Positions 8,451-17,651 of a stretch of 64,000 bases of DNA are shown piece after piece. The notes below the pieces were generated by a model. That model searched no databases, was not told where the DNA came from, and saw nothing but the letters and a program-made list of their open reading frames with translations. Both the position numbers and the translations under genes were made by a program. The stretch's first letter is position 1, and the number at the start of each line of letters is the position of its first letter. This DNA is from Streptomyces cacaoi (GTDB lineage Bacteria; Actinomycetota; Actinomycetes; Streptomycetales; Streptomycetaceae), in NCBI RefSeq assembly GCF_006539165.1, contig NZ_BJMM01000007.1, positions 337,708 through 401,707 of the forward strand. Direction: 5' to 3'.

Positions 8451-8551
8451 CTCCGGCGCACCGAACGCGCCGGGGGCGCCGAGCACATCGAGAACGCCGA
8501 GCGCACGAACACACCGAGGCACCGAGGACTACCGAGGACACCGAGGTGGAG

Positions 8552-9700
8552 ATGCCCGCTTCCTTACCCAGGCCCCTGTCCGACCCGGCGCACGAGGCGG
8601 CAGCCGACGGCGGCGGCACGGCCCCGGACGACGACGGCACGGCACCCGACGGCGGCGGTGCGCAGGCCCGACGGCACGGGCCGGACGGGGCGGCGGCCCC
8701 GCGCACAGCGGCCCTGCGGCGGCTCGGCGCACTGCTCGCCGCCGTGCTGGTGCTCGCGCTGGCAGCGCTGGGAAGCCTGGCACTGGGCAGCCGGCCGATC
8801 GCACCGGGCGAGGTGTGGCAGGCCCTGCTGCACGGCGGACACGGGGACGCCGCCGAGGTCGTCCGGACGATGCGGCTGCCCCGCACCCTCGTCGGCCTGC
8901 TGGCCGGGGCCGCGCTCGGGCTGGCCGGGGCCGTCATGCAGGGGCTGACCCGCAACCCCGTCGCCGAGCCCGGCATCCTCGGCATCGGGCAGGGCGCGGC
9001 GCTCGGCGTCGTCTCGGCGATCGCCTTCGCGGACGTGCACACGCTCACCGGCTATGTGTGGTTCGGCTTCGCGGGCGCGGGGTGCGCGGCCGTCGCCGTG
9101 TACGCGGTCGCCGTGCGGGGGCGGGGCGGTGCGACGCCGGTGAAGCTGGCACTCGCCGGGGCCGCCGTCAACGCGCTGCTCGCCGCCGTCGTCTCCGGCA
9201 TCCTCACCACCCGCGCCGCCACCCTCGACGAGTTCCGCTTCTGGCAGGTCGGTTCGCTCTCCGGGCGGGACGCCGACATCGCCGGACGCATCTGGCCGTT
9301 CCTGGCCGTCGGCGCCCTGCTCGTGTGCGCGGTCGTCCGGGGGCTGGACGCGCTGGCGCTGGGCGAGGACGCGGCGAAGGGGCTCGGCCGGAACATCGCC
9401 GCCGTCCGGATCGTCGGCGGGCTCGGCGCGACGGTGCTGACCGGCGCCGCCGTCGCCGCCACCGGGCCGATCGCCTTCGTCGGGCTGGCCGTACCGCATC
9501 TGGCCCGCTCCCTGGTCGGCGGCGACCACCGCAGGCTGCTGCCCATGGCGGCCCTGCTGGGGCCCGTCGTCCTGCTCGTCTCGGACGTGGCCGGCCGGCT
9601 CGTCCTGCCGCCCGGCGAGGTGCCGGCCGGGGTGATGACCGCGCTGGTGGGCGTGCCGTTCCTGGTCGTCCTCGTCCGGCGGAAGGCGGTACCGGCGTGA
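8552..9700 (+). CDS. Ferric-siderophore ABC transporter permease, FecCD family
   Basis: A 382-residue inner-membrane permease of the BtuC/FecCD type, with about ten hydrophobic segments. A cytoplasmic N-tail of roughly 55 Gly/Asp-rich residues precedes the first membrane segment ([20 protein letters not shown]). Family motifs are clear: [31 protein letters not shown] region and the C-terminal [23 protein letters not shown], which contacts the ATPase. ATG at 8552 follows GGTGGAG. The stop overlaps the next gene's GTG. It forms a heterodimer with that gene product. Confidence 0.94.
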   Translation: MPASLPRPLSDPAHEAAADGGGTAPDDDGTAPDGGGAQARRHGPDGAAAPRTAALRRLGALLAAVLVLALAALGSLALGSRPIAPGEVWQALLHGGHGDAAEVVRTMRLPRTLVGLLAGAALGLAGAVMQGLTRNPVAEPGILGIGQGAALGVVSAIAFADVHTLTGYVWFGFAGAGCAAVAVYAVAVRGRGGATPVKLALAGAAVNALLAAVVSGILTTRAATLDEFRFWQVGSLSGRDADIAGRIWPFLAVGALLVCAVVRGLDALALGEDAAKGLGRNIAAVRIVGGLGATVLTGAAVAATGPIAFVGLAVPHLARSLVGGDHRRLLPMAALLGPVVLLVSDVAGRLVLPPGEVPAGVMTALVGVPFLVVLVRRKAVPA

Positions 9701-10941
9701 GGCGCGGCGCACCCCGCACGCGGGCGCGCGGAGGCGCGGCGGACGTCGAGGCCGGTGTCGGACACGGAGCCGAACCGGGCGGCGGGGGCGGTGGGGTGCG
9801 GCCCGCCGGGTACCGGGTCGTGCGGTGCGGTGGGACCTCGTGGCTGGTGCACCGGCGGAGCACGGTGGTGGCCGCCGGGCTGGGTGTGCTGCTGTTCGCG
9901 GTGGTCGTCGCGCATCTGACGGCGGGCGAGTCGCCGGTCGCGCCGGGCGAGGTCGTCAAGGTGCTGTTCGGGCGGCCGTCGCCGGACGAACTGGTCGTCG
10001 GCACACTGCGGTTGCCGCGGATGACCGTGGGGCTGCTGGCCGGTGCGGCGCTCGGCGCCGCGGGCGCCCTGATCCAGACGGTGGCGCGCAACCCGCTCGC
10101 CAGCCCCGAGATCATCGGTGTCACGCACGGCGCAGCGGCGCTGACGGTCGGCGCGATGACGTTCGGGCTCACCTCGTTCGACGTCCTGCCCTGGCTGTCC
10201 GTGACGGGCGGGCTGGCGGCCGCGTTCCTCGTCCACGTCTTCGCCTGGCGCGGCGGTCTCCAGGCGGGCCGCTTCGTGCTGATCGGCATCGGCTTCTCCG
10301 TCGCGCTGCGCTCCGTCACCCAGCTGTTCCTCACCAAGGGCGACCAGTTCGCCGCCCAGCAGGCCCAGGTGTGGCTGACGGGCTCCCTCAACGGCCGCGG
10401 CTTCGACCAGGCGGGCCCGCTCGCGGTGGCCCTGCTGGCACTGCTGCCGTGCGCCGTGTGGGCGGCACGCGCGCAGCGGAACGTCACGCTGGACGACGAC
10501 ACCGCCACCGCGCTCGGCGTCCGGCTGGGCCGGGTCCGGCTGGGGCTCGTCGGTATCGGCGTGGCGCTCGCCTCCGTCGCCACGGGCGCGGCCGGACCCA
10601 TCGACTTCGTCGCCCTCCTCGCCCCGCAGATCGCACGCCGGCTGACCCGCGCCGCGCAGCTCCCGCTGCTGTCGTCGGCCCTGGTGGGCGCGTGCATGGT
10701 CGTCCTCGGGGACCTGCTGGCCCGGACCCTGTTCGCCCCCACCGAGCTGCCGGTCGGCGTGCTGACGGCCGCGGTGGGCGCACCGTTCCTGATCCGGCTG
10801 ATCGTGCGCGCCGGGGGCGGCCGCCGCGCCTCCTCCGGGGACGGCGGCACCCGCGCAGGGCGCCGCCGCACCCCCGGCCTCCTCCGCATCCGCCACCCCC
10901 GCGACCCTCACCACCCCCGCCGCAGTGGAGCCGCCCTATGA
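9697..10941 (+). CDS. Ferric-siderophore ABC transporter permease, FecCD family
   Basis: A 414-residue second permease. The GTG start overlaps the previous stop (GTGA). About 45 residues of Gly/Arg-rich N-tail precede the membrane domain. Motifs: [32 protein letters not shown] region, and [19 protein letters not shown] near the C-terminus for ATPase coupling. The last 40 residues are Arg/Gly/His-rich and look like an unstructured tail. It pairs with the preceding permease. ATGA overlap with the next gene shows one operon. Confidence 0.94.
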   Translation: MRRGAPRTRARGGAADVEAGVGHGAEPGGGGGGVRPAGYRVVRCGGTSWLVHRRSTVVAAGLGVLLFAVVVAHLTAGESPVAPGEVVKVLFGRPSPDELVVGTLRLPRMTVGLLAGAALGAAGALIQTVARNPLASPEIIGVTHGAAALTVGAMTFGLTSFDVLPWLSVTGGLAAAFLVHVFAWRGGLQAGRFVLIGIGFSVALRSVTQLFLTKGDQFAAQQAQVWLTGSLNGRGFDQAGPLAVALLALLPCAVWAARAQRNVTLDDDTATALGVRLGRVRLGLVGIGVALASVATGAAGPIDFVALLAPQIARRLTRAAQLPLLSSALVGACMVVLGDLLARTLFAPTELPVGVLTAAVGAPFLIRLIVRAGGGRRASSGDGGTRAGRRRTPGLLRIRHPRDPHHPRRSGAAL

Positions 10942-12194
10942 GCCCCATGAGCCCGAAGAGTCCGCTGGGCCCGAGTCGCACGGGCCCGGGCGCCACGGCC
11001 CCGACGCACCGCACGGGCCGACCGGGCCCGCGGAGTGCGCCCGGCCCGCGGAGTGCGCCCGCCGCCACGCCCGCCACCTCCACGGGCTCCGGTCCCGACA
11101 GCACCGAAACCCCCGGAAACACCGATAACTCCGGCGACTTCGGCAGCTCCAGCAGCTCCAGCAGCTCCGGCAGCTCCGGCAGCTCCGGCAGCTCCGGCGA
11201 GGCGGACGACCTCCGCGGTGCGGAGGACTCCCACGGAGCCGACGCCTCCGGCACGGCAGACGCCCCCCACGGTGCGGACAACTCCCGCACGGCGCACGCC
11301 CTCCACGAGGCGGACGGAACCCGCGGCGGACACGGATCCCCCGGGGCCGACGACCGTGCTGCCGAGGCCGCGGCCGGGCCGGGGCGGAGGGCCGCGCCGC
11401 CGTCCGGGCGGCTGGCCGCCCGGGGGCTGACGCTCGCGTACGACGACCGCGCCGTCGTCGACGGCCTCGACCTCGATGTGCCGGACGGCGCCGTCACCGT
11501 CGTCGTCGGCCCCAACGCCTGCGGCAAGTCGACGACGCTGCGTGCGCTGGGACGGCTGCTGCGGCCACGCGCCGGCACCGTCCTGCTCGACGGCCGGGAG
11601 CTGGCGCGGATCCCCACGCGGCGGATCGCCCGCGCCGTCGGGCTGCTGCCCCAGTCCCCCGTCGCGCCCGAGGCGATCACCGTCTCCGACCTCGTCTCCC
11701 GTGGCAGGCAGCCGCACCAGCGCTGGTGGCAGCAGTGGTCGGCGGAGGACGAGCGGGCCGTCGCCGACGCGATGGAGCGCACCGGTGTCGCCCGGCTCGG
11801 CGAGAGGCCCGTCGACGCGCTCTCCGGCGGGCAGCGGCAGCGCGTCTGGATCGCGATGGCCCTCGCGCAGGAGACCGAGCTGCTCCTCCTGGACGAGCCG
11901 ACGACCTATCTGGACATCGCCCACCAGGTGGAAGTCCTCGACCTGGTGAGGCAGTTGAACCAGGAGCGGGGCCGCACCGTGGTCATGGTGCTGCACGACC
12001 TCAACCAGGCCGCGCGCTACGCCGACCATCTCGTGGCCATGAAGGACGGCCGAGTCGTCGCGCAGGGCCCGCCCGGCGGGATCGTCGACGCCCGGCTGGT
12101 GCGCGAGGTGTTCGGCCTGGAGTCCACCGTCGTCCCCTGCCCCGTGACGGGCGCCCCGCTCGTCGTCCCCGGCACACCTCCCCCGGCCCCCTGA
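10938..12194 (+). CDS. Ferric-siderophore ABC transporter ATP-binding protein with long N-terminal extension
   Basis: A 418-residue protein. The C-terminal 265 residues or so are a FepC/FecE-type ATPase: Walker [11 protein letters not shown]-loop LLPQSP, signature [17 protein letters not shown], Walker [13 protein letters not shown] and switch VLHDLNQ. The first 150 residues are low complexity (Ser/Gly/Thr/Pro, then Ala/Asp/Gly/His); family members are normally about 260-290 residues and lack this. The Ser run is coded by six 9-bp units. The coupling ATG in the ATGA overlap favours the long form, but an internal start nearer [13 protein letters not shown] cannot be excluded. Confidence 0.9.
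   Translation: MSPMSPKSPLGPSRTGPGATAPTHRTGRPGPRSAPGPRSAPAATPATSTGSGPDSTETPGNTDNSGDFGSSSSSSSSGSSGSSGSSGEADDLRGAEDSHGADASGTADAPHGADNSRTAHALHEADGTRGGHGSPGADDRAAEAAAGPGRRAAPPSGRLAARGLTLAYDDRAVVDGLDLDVPDGAVTVVVGPNACGKSTTLRALGRLLRPRAGTVLLDGRELARIPTRRIARAVGLLPQSPVAPEAITVSDLVSRGRQPHQRWWQQWSAEDERAVADAMERTGVARLGERPVDALSGGQRQRVWIAMALAQETELLLLDEPTTYLDIAHQVEVLDLVRQLNQERGRTVVMVLHDLNQAARYADHLVAMKDGRVVAQGPPGGIVDARLVREVFGLESTVVPCPVTGAPLVVPGTPPPAP
11142..11195 (+). repeat. 9-bp tandem repeat, (G/A)GCAGCTCC x6
   Basis: Six head-to-tail 9-bp units inside the siderophore ATPase gene code a Ser/Gly run in its N-terminal extension. Units 4-6 are identical. Confidence 0.9.
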
Positions 12195-12248
12195 CCGACT
12201 CGTCGTCCCCGGCACACGTCCCTCGTCCCCCCGTCGAAAGGCAGAGCC

Positions 12249-13274
12249 ATGGCGTCCATGACGTCGTCGACGTCGTTCCCCGTACGTCCGCCGCGCCGCC
12301 GCACCGTGGGCCGTACCGCCGCCGTGACAGCGGCCCTGCTCGCCGGCGCCCTCGCCCTCACCGCCTGCGGCACCGGTTCCGGTGCGGGCTCCGGCTCGGA
12401 TGGAGCCGACGGCAAGGGCACGCACACCGTGCGGACCGCCAACGGGCCGGTGCGGGTGCCGGACCACCCGGAGAAGGTGGTGGTGCTCGACACCGCCGAG
12501 CTGGACTCCGCCGTCACCCTCGGTGTGACCCCCGTCGGCGCGACCACCGCACAGCCCGGCAAGCCGTTCCTCGACTACCTGCCGAAGGGCGAGCTGAAGG
12601 GCGTGCAGAACGTGGGGGTCGTCGCCCAGCCGGACCTGGAGAAGATCGCCGCGCTCGACCCGGACGTCATCCTCACCAACAAGGCCAGGGACGCGAACCG
12701 CTACGACGAACTGTCGCGGATCGCGCCGACCGTCATGACCGAGTCCACCGGCCACCCCTGGAAACGGAACTTCCTGGTGCACGCCGACGCGCTCGGCAGG
12801 AAGGCCGAGGCGAAGAAGGCCGTCGCCCGTTACGAGGCGCACACGGCGCGGGTGACCGAAGCGCTCGGCGGCCGTCGCAAGGCCGCGGCCACCGAGACGA
12901 GCGTCATCCGGTTCACCGAGGGCGCCGACACCCGGATCTACGGCGAGAAGGCGTACATCGCCACCCTGCTCGACGACGTCGGGCTCGGCCGCCCCGCCGT
13001 CGCCGCGCACGCGAAGGATCTCGACGGCCTGGCCATGGAGGTCAGCCCCGAACAGGTCGACAAGGGCGACGCCGACGTCGTCTTCTACTGCTCCTACGGC
13101 TCCCCCGCCAAGTCCGGCGAGGCCGAGGCCGTCCGCAGCGCCCTGTGGAAGAACATGCGCGCCGTCAAGCACGGCAGGGCGTTCCGCGTCGACGACGAAC
13201 TGTGGATCCAGGGCATCGGCTACACCGCCGCCGACAAGATCCTCGACGAACTGGAACAGAAGCTCACGGGGTGA
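12249..13274 (+). CDS. Iron-siderophore substrate-binding lipoprotein
   Basis: A 341-residue lipoprotein of the FecB/FhuD class III binding-protein type. A twin-basic N-region, a hydrophobic core and the lipobox LTAC (Cys40) anchor it outside the membrane. The mature part has the expected landmarks: PEKVVVLDTAELDSAVTLGV, then PDLEKIAALDPDVILTN, and a C-terminal lobe with AVKHGRAFRVDDELW. It delivers a ferric siderophore (type not readable) to the two preceding permeases. ATG has AAAGGCAGAG upstream. The 54-bp gap to the ATPase gene is consistent with the same operon. Confidence 0.93.
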   Translation: MASMTSSTSFPVRPPRRRTVGRTAAVTAALLAGALALTACGTGSGAGSGSDGADGKGTHTVRTANGPVRVPDHPEKVVVLDTAELDSAVTLGVTPVGATTAQPGKPFLDYLPKGELKGVQNVGVVAQPDLEKIAALDPDVILTNKARDANRYDELSRIAPTVMTESTGHPWKRNFLVHADALGRKAEAKKAVARYEAHTARVTEALGGRRKAAATETSVIRFTEGADTRIYGEKAYIATLLDDVGLGRPAVAAHAKDLDGLAMEVSPEQVDKGDADVVFYCSYGSPAKSGEAEAVRSALWKNMRAVKHGRAFRVDDELWIQGIGYTAADKILDELEQKLTG

Positions 13275-13292
13275 GGCGCCGCACGCCCCCGC

Positions 13293-13811
13293 TCAGCGTT
13301 CCTCCGTGCCCGTGCCCGTGGCGGGTGCGGGGCGGAGCATCGCGTACTCCCGGGTGGGCTCGCCCTCCCGGACGGGCTGGACCTCCCCCGTGAAGGCGAA
13401 CCCGTGCCGGGTGTAGAGGCGCTCGGCGGCGGGGTTGCCCTCGACGACCCACAGCCGCACCTCCGGCACGCCCCGCGCGTCGGCCAACTCCAGTGCGGCG
13501 CGCACGAGATGGCCCCCGATCCCGCGCCCGCGCGCGTCCGGCGCCACCCACATCGAGACGAGCTCGCTGCGGCCGGGCCCCTCCGGGATGACGGCGGCGA
13601 GCCCGCAGGGCTTCCCGTCCGCCTCGGCGAGGAGCGTGCTGCGCGCGGCGAGGCGCTCGCGCCACTGCTCGGCGGTGAAGGCCGCTTCGCGGGCGTATGT
13701 GGAACCGAAGGCGCGCGGGGCGTCCGCGAGGGCGTTCAGGCGCAGTTCGCGGTAGAGGTCGCAGTCGTCGACCGTCATCGGACGGACGGAGACCGGCATC
13801 GTGGTGGCCAT
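13293..13811 (-). CDS. GNAT family N-acetyltransferase
   Basis: A 172-residue acetyltransferase. The acetyl-CoA motif is DARGRGIGGHLVRAAL (R-G-R-G-I-G at about residues 92-97), followed by VRLWVVEGNPAAERLYTRHGFAFTGE, the usual C-terminal half. N-terminal SVRPMTVDDCDLYRELR is typical of the RimI-like group. The substrate is unknown. ATG at 13809-13811 has a second in-frame ATG four codons on. It converges on the siderophore operon with 18 bp between stops. Confidence 0.9.
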   Translation of the reverse strand: MATTMPVSVRPMTVDDCDLYRELRLNALADAPRAFGSTYAREAAFTAEQWRERLAARSTLLAEADGKPCGLAAVIPEGPGRSELVSMWVAPDARGRGIGGHLVRAALELADARGVPEVRLWVVEGNPAAERLYTRHGFAFTGEVQPVREGEPTREYAMLRPAPATGTGTEER

Positions 13812-14098
13812 CCCGCGATACTGCGCACGAACGCCCCCGGCCGCAAAATCTTTCCTCCGGAGGAGGTCGGCGGCCGACTTCGGTACGCCCGGGGGCGCTG
13901 TGCCCCGGCCCCGCACACCGTGACGCCCCCCGGCCCCCGGCCCCCGGCCCCGCACGCCACGACGCCCGTGACTCTGTGACTCCCGTGGCGCACGGTCCGA
14001 ATGTGCCCGCCGCACCGATGAGTTGCGGTCCGTCGCGTGGTCGGTAGGGGTGGGGGTCGTGTCGCGGCCCCGTGGCGTACCGGTGTGGAGGAGGAGCC

Positions 14099-14647
14099 GT
14101 GATCGAGCTGGAGCCCGCGTGCCGGGGGATGGCGGTGCTGGTGGCAGGTGTCCGGGAGGAGCAGTGGGGTGCGGCGACGCCGTGTGCGGGGTGGAGCGTG
14201 GGGGAGCTCGTCGCGCATGTGCGGGAGGTGGCGCGGGGGTTCGCGGAGATGGCGCGGGAGGCGTCCGGCGGGTCCGGTGCGGAGGCGTCCGGCGGGCCCA
14301 CCTCGCGGTGGCCGGGTGAAGCCGGGCGGGAGTTGGGGGAGTTGGCGCGGGCCTGGCGGGCGCCGGGGGCCTGGCAGGGGCGGGCGGGGACCGCCGGGGT
14401 GGTGCTGGAGCGGGCGGTGTGGGGGCGGATCGTGCTGACCGAGCTGGTGGTGCACGGGTGGGACCTCGCGCGGGCGACGGGGCAGGAGGTGGACCTGCCG
14501 GAGCCGACGCTGCGCGCCTGCTTCGACCATGTGCGCGTGTTCGTTCCCCGCGCACCCGTCCCCGAGCTGTGGGGGCCCGCGGTGGAGGTGCCGGCCGAGG
14601 CGCCGCTGCTGGAGCGGATCGTGGCCGTCACGGGGCGGCAGCCGTAG
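14099..14647 (+). CDS. Maleylpyruvate isomerase-like / TIGR03086-type protein (DinB fold)
   Basis: A 182-residue protein of the mycothiol-dependent isomerase N-terminal (DinB-like four-helix) superfamily. The typical ATPCAGWSVGELVAHV segment is at about residues 25-40, and ELVVHGWDLARATGQEVDLPE is near residue 125; the His residues in LVAHV and VVHGWD are the presumed metal ligands. Many such proteins act with mycothiol; the substrate here is unknown. The GTG start at 14099 follows GGAGGAGGAG, much better than the longer frame from 14072. It stands alone. Confidence 0.85.
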   Translation: MIELEPACRGMAVLVAGVREEQWGAATPCAGWSVGELVAHVREVARGFAEMAREASGGSGAEASGGPTSRWPGEAGRELGELARAWRAPGAWQGRAGTAGVVLERAVWGRIVLTELVVHGWDLARATGQEVDLPEPTLRACFDHVRVFVPRAPVPELWGPAVEVPAEAPLLERIVAVTGRQP

Positions 14648-14953
14648 GTCACCCCCCGGGGGGGCTCGGCCCAACGCGCCGTGCGGCGCCCGCTGTTGGG
14701 GGTCACCGGGCTTCGGTACCGCGCGCCCGCCCCGGGGGGCGACGGGTGCACGCCCGCGGGTGGGGTCAGGTACCCGGAGGACGGGGTCTGGCCCCCTCGT
14801 TCCGGGCCGGGTGCCGGTGGTGAGCTGGTTCCGCTCGCCGCGGGGACGGCCCCGGCGGGCGGCGGATGCCGAGCGGCGGCATCGGCGGATCAGCGAGCCC
14901 GGTGGAGTCGGCCGAGCCGGCGACCCGGCGAACCGGTGAAGGGGAGGACGGTC
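14648..14953 (+). other. Intergenic region without a convincing gene
   Basis: 306 bp between two plus-strand genes. It starts with a perfect 12-bp C6G6 palindrome (14652-14663) and an imperfect hairpin with CCCAAC/GTTGGG ends at 14670-14700, a possible terminator for the upstream gene. The rest probably holds the promoter of the serine hydrolase. The frame of the hydrolase is open upstream but has no family similarity. Confidence 0.5.
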
Positions 14954-16159
14954 ATGAGGGGGAACAAGGCGCGGAGAGGTGTGGCGGCGCTGGTGGCGGC
15001 GGCCGCTGTCGCGGGCGTGGCGTTGCAGGGGGCGGGGGCCGCGGTCGCGGCCGGACCCGGCGCGCGAGGGGACGCCGGGTACGGCCGGGCCGTGCTGGAG
15101 CAGGATGTCGCGGCGGTGCGGAAGGCCGGCGGCAAGGTGAAGGTGCTGGCGCAGGTGCGGCGCGGCGGGGAGTCGGTGCGGGCGCGGGCGGGCGCCGGCA
15201 CGAAGGTGCCCTGGAACGCGCGGTTCCGGGTGGCGAGCACGACGAAGACGTTCACGGCGGCGGTCGTGCTCCAGCTCGTGGACGAGGGCAAGTTGTCGCT
15301 CGACGACTCGGTGGAGAAGTGGCTGCCGGGAGTGGTGTCCGGCAACGGCAACGACGGGTCGCGGATCACGGTGCGGGATCTGCTGCGGCAGACGAGCGGC
15401 CTGTTCGACTACGTGGAGGATCCGGAGCTGATCCGCGCGGTCACCGAGGAGTTCGACGAGAACCGCTACGACGCGACACCGGCCCGGGAGTGGGTGCGGG
15501 TGGCGATGCGGCACGAGCCGGTGTTCACACCGCGCCCGGACGCGCCCCGGTGGGCGTACTCGAACACCAACTACCTGCTGGCGGGCATGATCGCCGAGAA
15601 GGCGGACGGGCGTACCTGGCGCGAGCAGGTGGAGCAGCGGGTGATCGCTCCGCTGGGGCTGCACGAGACGAGCGTCACGGGCACGGACCCGTTCCTGCGG
15701 GGGCCGCACGCGCGGGTTCTGCTGCCGGGCCCGGACGGCGGCACGCTGGATGTCACCGAGCACACCCTCCAGCACACCGCCGACTCGGCCGTCGTCAGCA
15801 CGACGCGGGACCTGAACGCCTTCTACCGTGCGCTGATGTCCGGAAAGCTGCTGCCGGAGAGGCAATTGGCCGAGATGAAGCGGACGGTGGAGCGCACCGA
15901 CGACCCGGACGACGTGGCGGCCTGGCCGGAGGGCGGCTACGGGCTCGGCGTCCGGGAGACGCCGTTGTCGTGCGGGGGCAGCTACTGGCACCACGAGGGC
16001 GACGGCTTCGGCACCTACACCCGGACCGGCGTCACCCCGGACGGCCGCCGGTCGGTGGCCGTCTCGGTGACGAGCGACGGGCAGGCCCCGGACCAGGTGA
16101 AGCTGAACGCGGCCACCCGCACGCTGGTCGACCACGCCCTGTGCGGCCGGGGGAAGTGA
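14954..16159 (+). CDS. Secreted serine hydrolase, class C beta-lactamase / D-Ala-D-Ala carboxypeptidase type
   Basis: A 401-residue exported protein of the PF00144 family. A Sec-type signal peptide (ARRGVAALVAAAAVAGVAL to AAVAAGP) covers about the first 38 residues. The three active-site motifs are present: S-T-T-K in VASTTKTF (about residue 96), Y-S-N in WAYSNTNYLLAG, and H-E-G in YWHHEGDGFG replacing K-T-G. It probably acts as a D,D-peptidase or esterase outside the cell, not necessarily as a lactamase. ATG at 14954 follows GGGGAGGAC. It converges on the OpuC-type operon across a strong hairpin. Confidence 0.92.
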   Translation: MRGNKARRGVAALVAAAAVAGVALQGAGAAVAAGPGARGDAGYGRAVLEQDVAAVRKAGGKVKVLAQVRRGGESVRARAGAGTKVPWNARFRVASTTKTFTAAVVLQLVDEGKLSLDDSVEKWLPGVVSGNGNDGSRITVRDLLRQTSGLFDYVEDPELIRAVTEEFDENRYDATPAREWVRVAMRHEPVFTPRPDAPRWAYSNTNYLLAGMIAEKADGRTWREQVEQRVIAPLGLHETSVTGTDPFLRGPHARVLLPGPDGGTLDVTEHTLQHTADSAVVSTTRDLNAFYRALMSGKLLPERQLAEMKRTVERTDDPDDVAAWPEGGYGLGVRETPLSCGGSYWHHEGDGFGTYTRTGVTPDGRRSVAVSVTSDGQAPDQVKLNAATRTLVDHALCGRGK

Positions 16160-16181
16160 CCCGGGCCCAGGGCCACGGGGC

Positions 16182-16227
16182 CGGCGGGCCGTCCGGGGTG
16201 AGCATGCCTGCCCCGGACGGCCCGCCG
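16182..16227. terminator. Strong bidirectional hairpin, 17-bp perfect stem
   Basis: CGGCGGGCCGTCCGGGG at 16182-16198 is exactly complementary to 16211-16227, with a 12-base loop. It sits between the convergent ends of the serine hydrolase and the permease gene, so it is best read as a shared factor-independent terminator. Confidence 0.85.
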
Positions 16228-16284
16228 CCGCACACCGTGCCCGGCCGCGCCGGGTCCGGGAGCACCTCCGCGTCGCGCTGTGCC

Positions 16285-16938
16285 TCAGCGGCCGGCGGTC
16301 CGCAGGCCCTTGGGGACGAGGACGCGCTGGAGCAGGGCGAGCGCGCCGTCGGCGGCGAGGGCGAGGACGGCGACCCACAGGGCGGCGGCGATGACGCCTT
16401 CCAGCCCGTAGGTGGCCTGGCCGAGGACGATGTCGCCGAGGCCGCCCCCGCCGGCGACGGTGGCGAGCGTGGCGCTGGAGATGACGTAGACGACGGCGAT
16501 CCGTACGCCGGAGAACAACAGCGGCAGCGCCAGTGGGAGTTCGACCTTGAGGAGCACCTGGGCCGGGGTGAGCCCCATGCCGCGCGCCGAGCGCACCAGG
16601 TCGGGGTCGACCTGGTCGACGGCGAGGTAGGTCTGGCTGAGGATCGGCGGAATGGCCGTGATGAGCAGGGCCACGGCGATGTTGGTGAAGTTGAGGCCGA
16701 AGATGCCCAGGCCGATGGCGATGACGGCGAGATTGGGCAGGGCGCGGCCGATGTTGGAGATGCTGGTGGTGAGGAACTCGCCCTTGTGCAGATGGCCGAG
16801 CCACAGCCCGAGCGGCACGGCGACGGCGAGCGAGACGGCGACGACGATCACGCACATCCAGATGTGCTGGCCGGTCTTCTCCAGCAGCAGGGGCAGTTGG
16901 TCGCCCATGAAGGTAAAGGAACCCAGGAAGGTGTCCAT
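16285..16938 (-). CDS. Choline/glycine-betaine ABC transporter permease, OpuCB/ProW type
   Basis: A 217-residue inner-membrane permease with five to six hydrophobic segments. The binding-protein-dependent transport loop is in DLVRSARGMGLTPAQVLLKVELPLALPLLFSGVR, whose EAA-like helix (ARGMGLT) contacts the ATPase. It is the last gene of the operon, two bases after the stop of the preceding permease gene, and both form the membrane pore for a compatible-solute (quaternary amine) importer. ATG at 16936-16938. Confidence 0.93.
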   Translation of the reverse strand: MDTFLGSFTFMGDQLPLLLEKTGQHIWMCVIVVAVSLAVAVPLGLWLGHLHKGEFLTTSISNIGRALPNLAVIAIGLGIFGLNFTNIAVALLITAIPPILSQTYLAVDQVDPDLVRSARGMGLTPAQVLLKVELPLALPLLFSGVRIAVVYVISSATLATVAGGGGLGDIVLGQATYGLEGVIAAALWVAVLALAADGALALLQRVLVPKGLRTAGR

Positions 16939-16940
16939 GG

Positions 16941-17651
16941 TTACGCGGCCCTCCTCGTGCGCGCCCACGGGGTGAGCAGCCGCCCGGCGAGCACGAGGAC
17001 GCCGTCGGCGGCCAGGGCGAGGGCGACGGCGAGCGCTCCGGCGCCGATGAACTGGGTGTTGAACGGCGACTGGAGGGCCTTGAGGATCAGCGAGCCGAGG
17101 CCCTGGTCGACGACGTAGGCGGCGATGGCGACGATGCCGATGGTCATGACGGTCGTCACCCGCAGTCCGGAGATCAACGACGGTACGGCGAGCCGCAGTT
17201 CGACCTTGGTGAGGATCTGCCACCGGGTGAGGCCCATGCCGCGCGCCGCGCGCACCGCGTCCTCGGGGACCTCGCGCAGCCCGGTGAGGATCGTGGTGAA
17301 CAGCAGATAGAGGCTGTAGAGGACGAGGGCGGTCTCGACGGTCAGCACGGAGAACCCGGTGACGGGCACCAGGAGCTGGAAGAGCGCCAGCGGCGGCACG
17401 GTGTAGAGGAACGAGGTGACGCCGGAGACGGGCGCGGCCAGCCAGCTCTTGTGGTGGCACAGGACGGCGGCGACGACGGCCAGCACGAAGCCGGCCACGA
17501 CGGCGATCAGCGTCAGTTCGAGGTGCTGCACGAGCGCGGGCCAGAACAGGTTCCACCAGTGGTCGCCGAACCAGTCGGTGCAGAAGGTGGCGTCCCGGGC
17601 GACGCAGGCGCTGGGGTCGCCGTAGTCCGGTATGACGGGCTGGGCGCTCAT
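16941..17651 (-). CDS. Choline/glycine-betaine ABC transporter permease, OpuCD/ProW type
   Basis: A 236-residue permease, partner of the next gene. A 38-residue extracytoplasmic or N-terminal stretch with three Cys and several Trp (CVARDATFCTDWFGDHWWN) precedes the first membrane segment. The ATPase-contact loop is DAVRAARGMGLTRWQILTKVELRLAVPSLISGLR. The start overlaps the stop of the ATPase gene by four bases (ATGA), showing coupling. Confidence 0.93.
   Translation of the reverse strand: MSAQPVIPDYGDPSACVARDATFCTDWFGDHWWNLFWPALVQHLELTLIAVVAGFVLAVVAAVLCHHKSWLAAPVSGVTSFLYTVPPLALFQLLVPVTGFSVLTVETALVLYSLYLLFTTILTGLREVPEDAVRAARGMGLTRWQILTKVELRLAVPSLISGLRVTTVMTIGIVAIAAYVVDQGLGSLILKALQSPFNTQFIGAGALAVALALAADGVLVLAGRLLTPWARTRRAA

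Larger units (their letters stand above)
8190..8551. other. Upstream region of the siderophore operon with long repetitive leader
   Basis: 362 bp between the divergent HAD gene and the first permease. It contains the iron-box-like dyad at 8315-8328, then the 9-bp-period array at 8385-8450. The leader between the presumed operator and the permease ATG would be over 200 bases. The permease frame is open through the repeat but offers no ATG, GTG or TTG downstream of the iron box apart from a GTG at 8546. Confidence 0.6.

Noticed and set aside
8189..8551. N-terminal extension of the first siderophore permease through the T-E-R/T-E-H repeats
   Set aside because: No usable start codon lies between the iron box and the ATG at 8552, which has its own ribosome site.
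9052..10914. Two large minus-strand frames opposite the siderophore permeases
   Set aside because: They read as Gly/Arg/His/Gln-rich noise with no motif; the plus strand has complete permease signatures.
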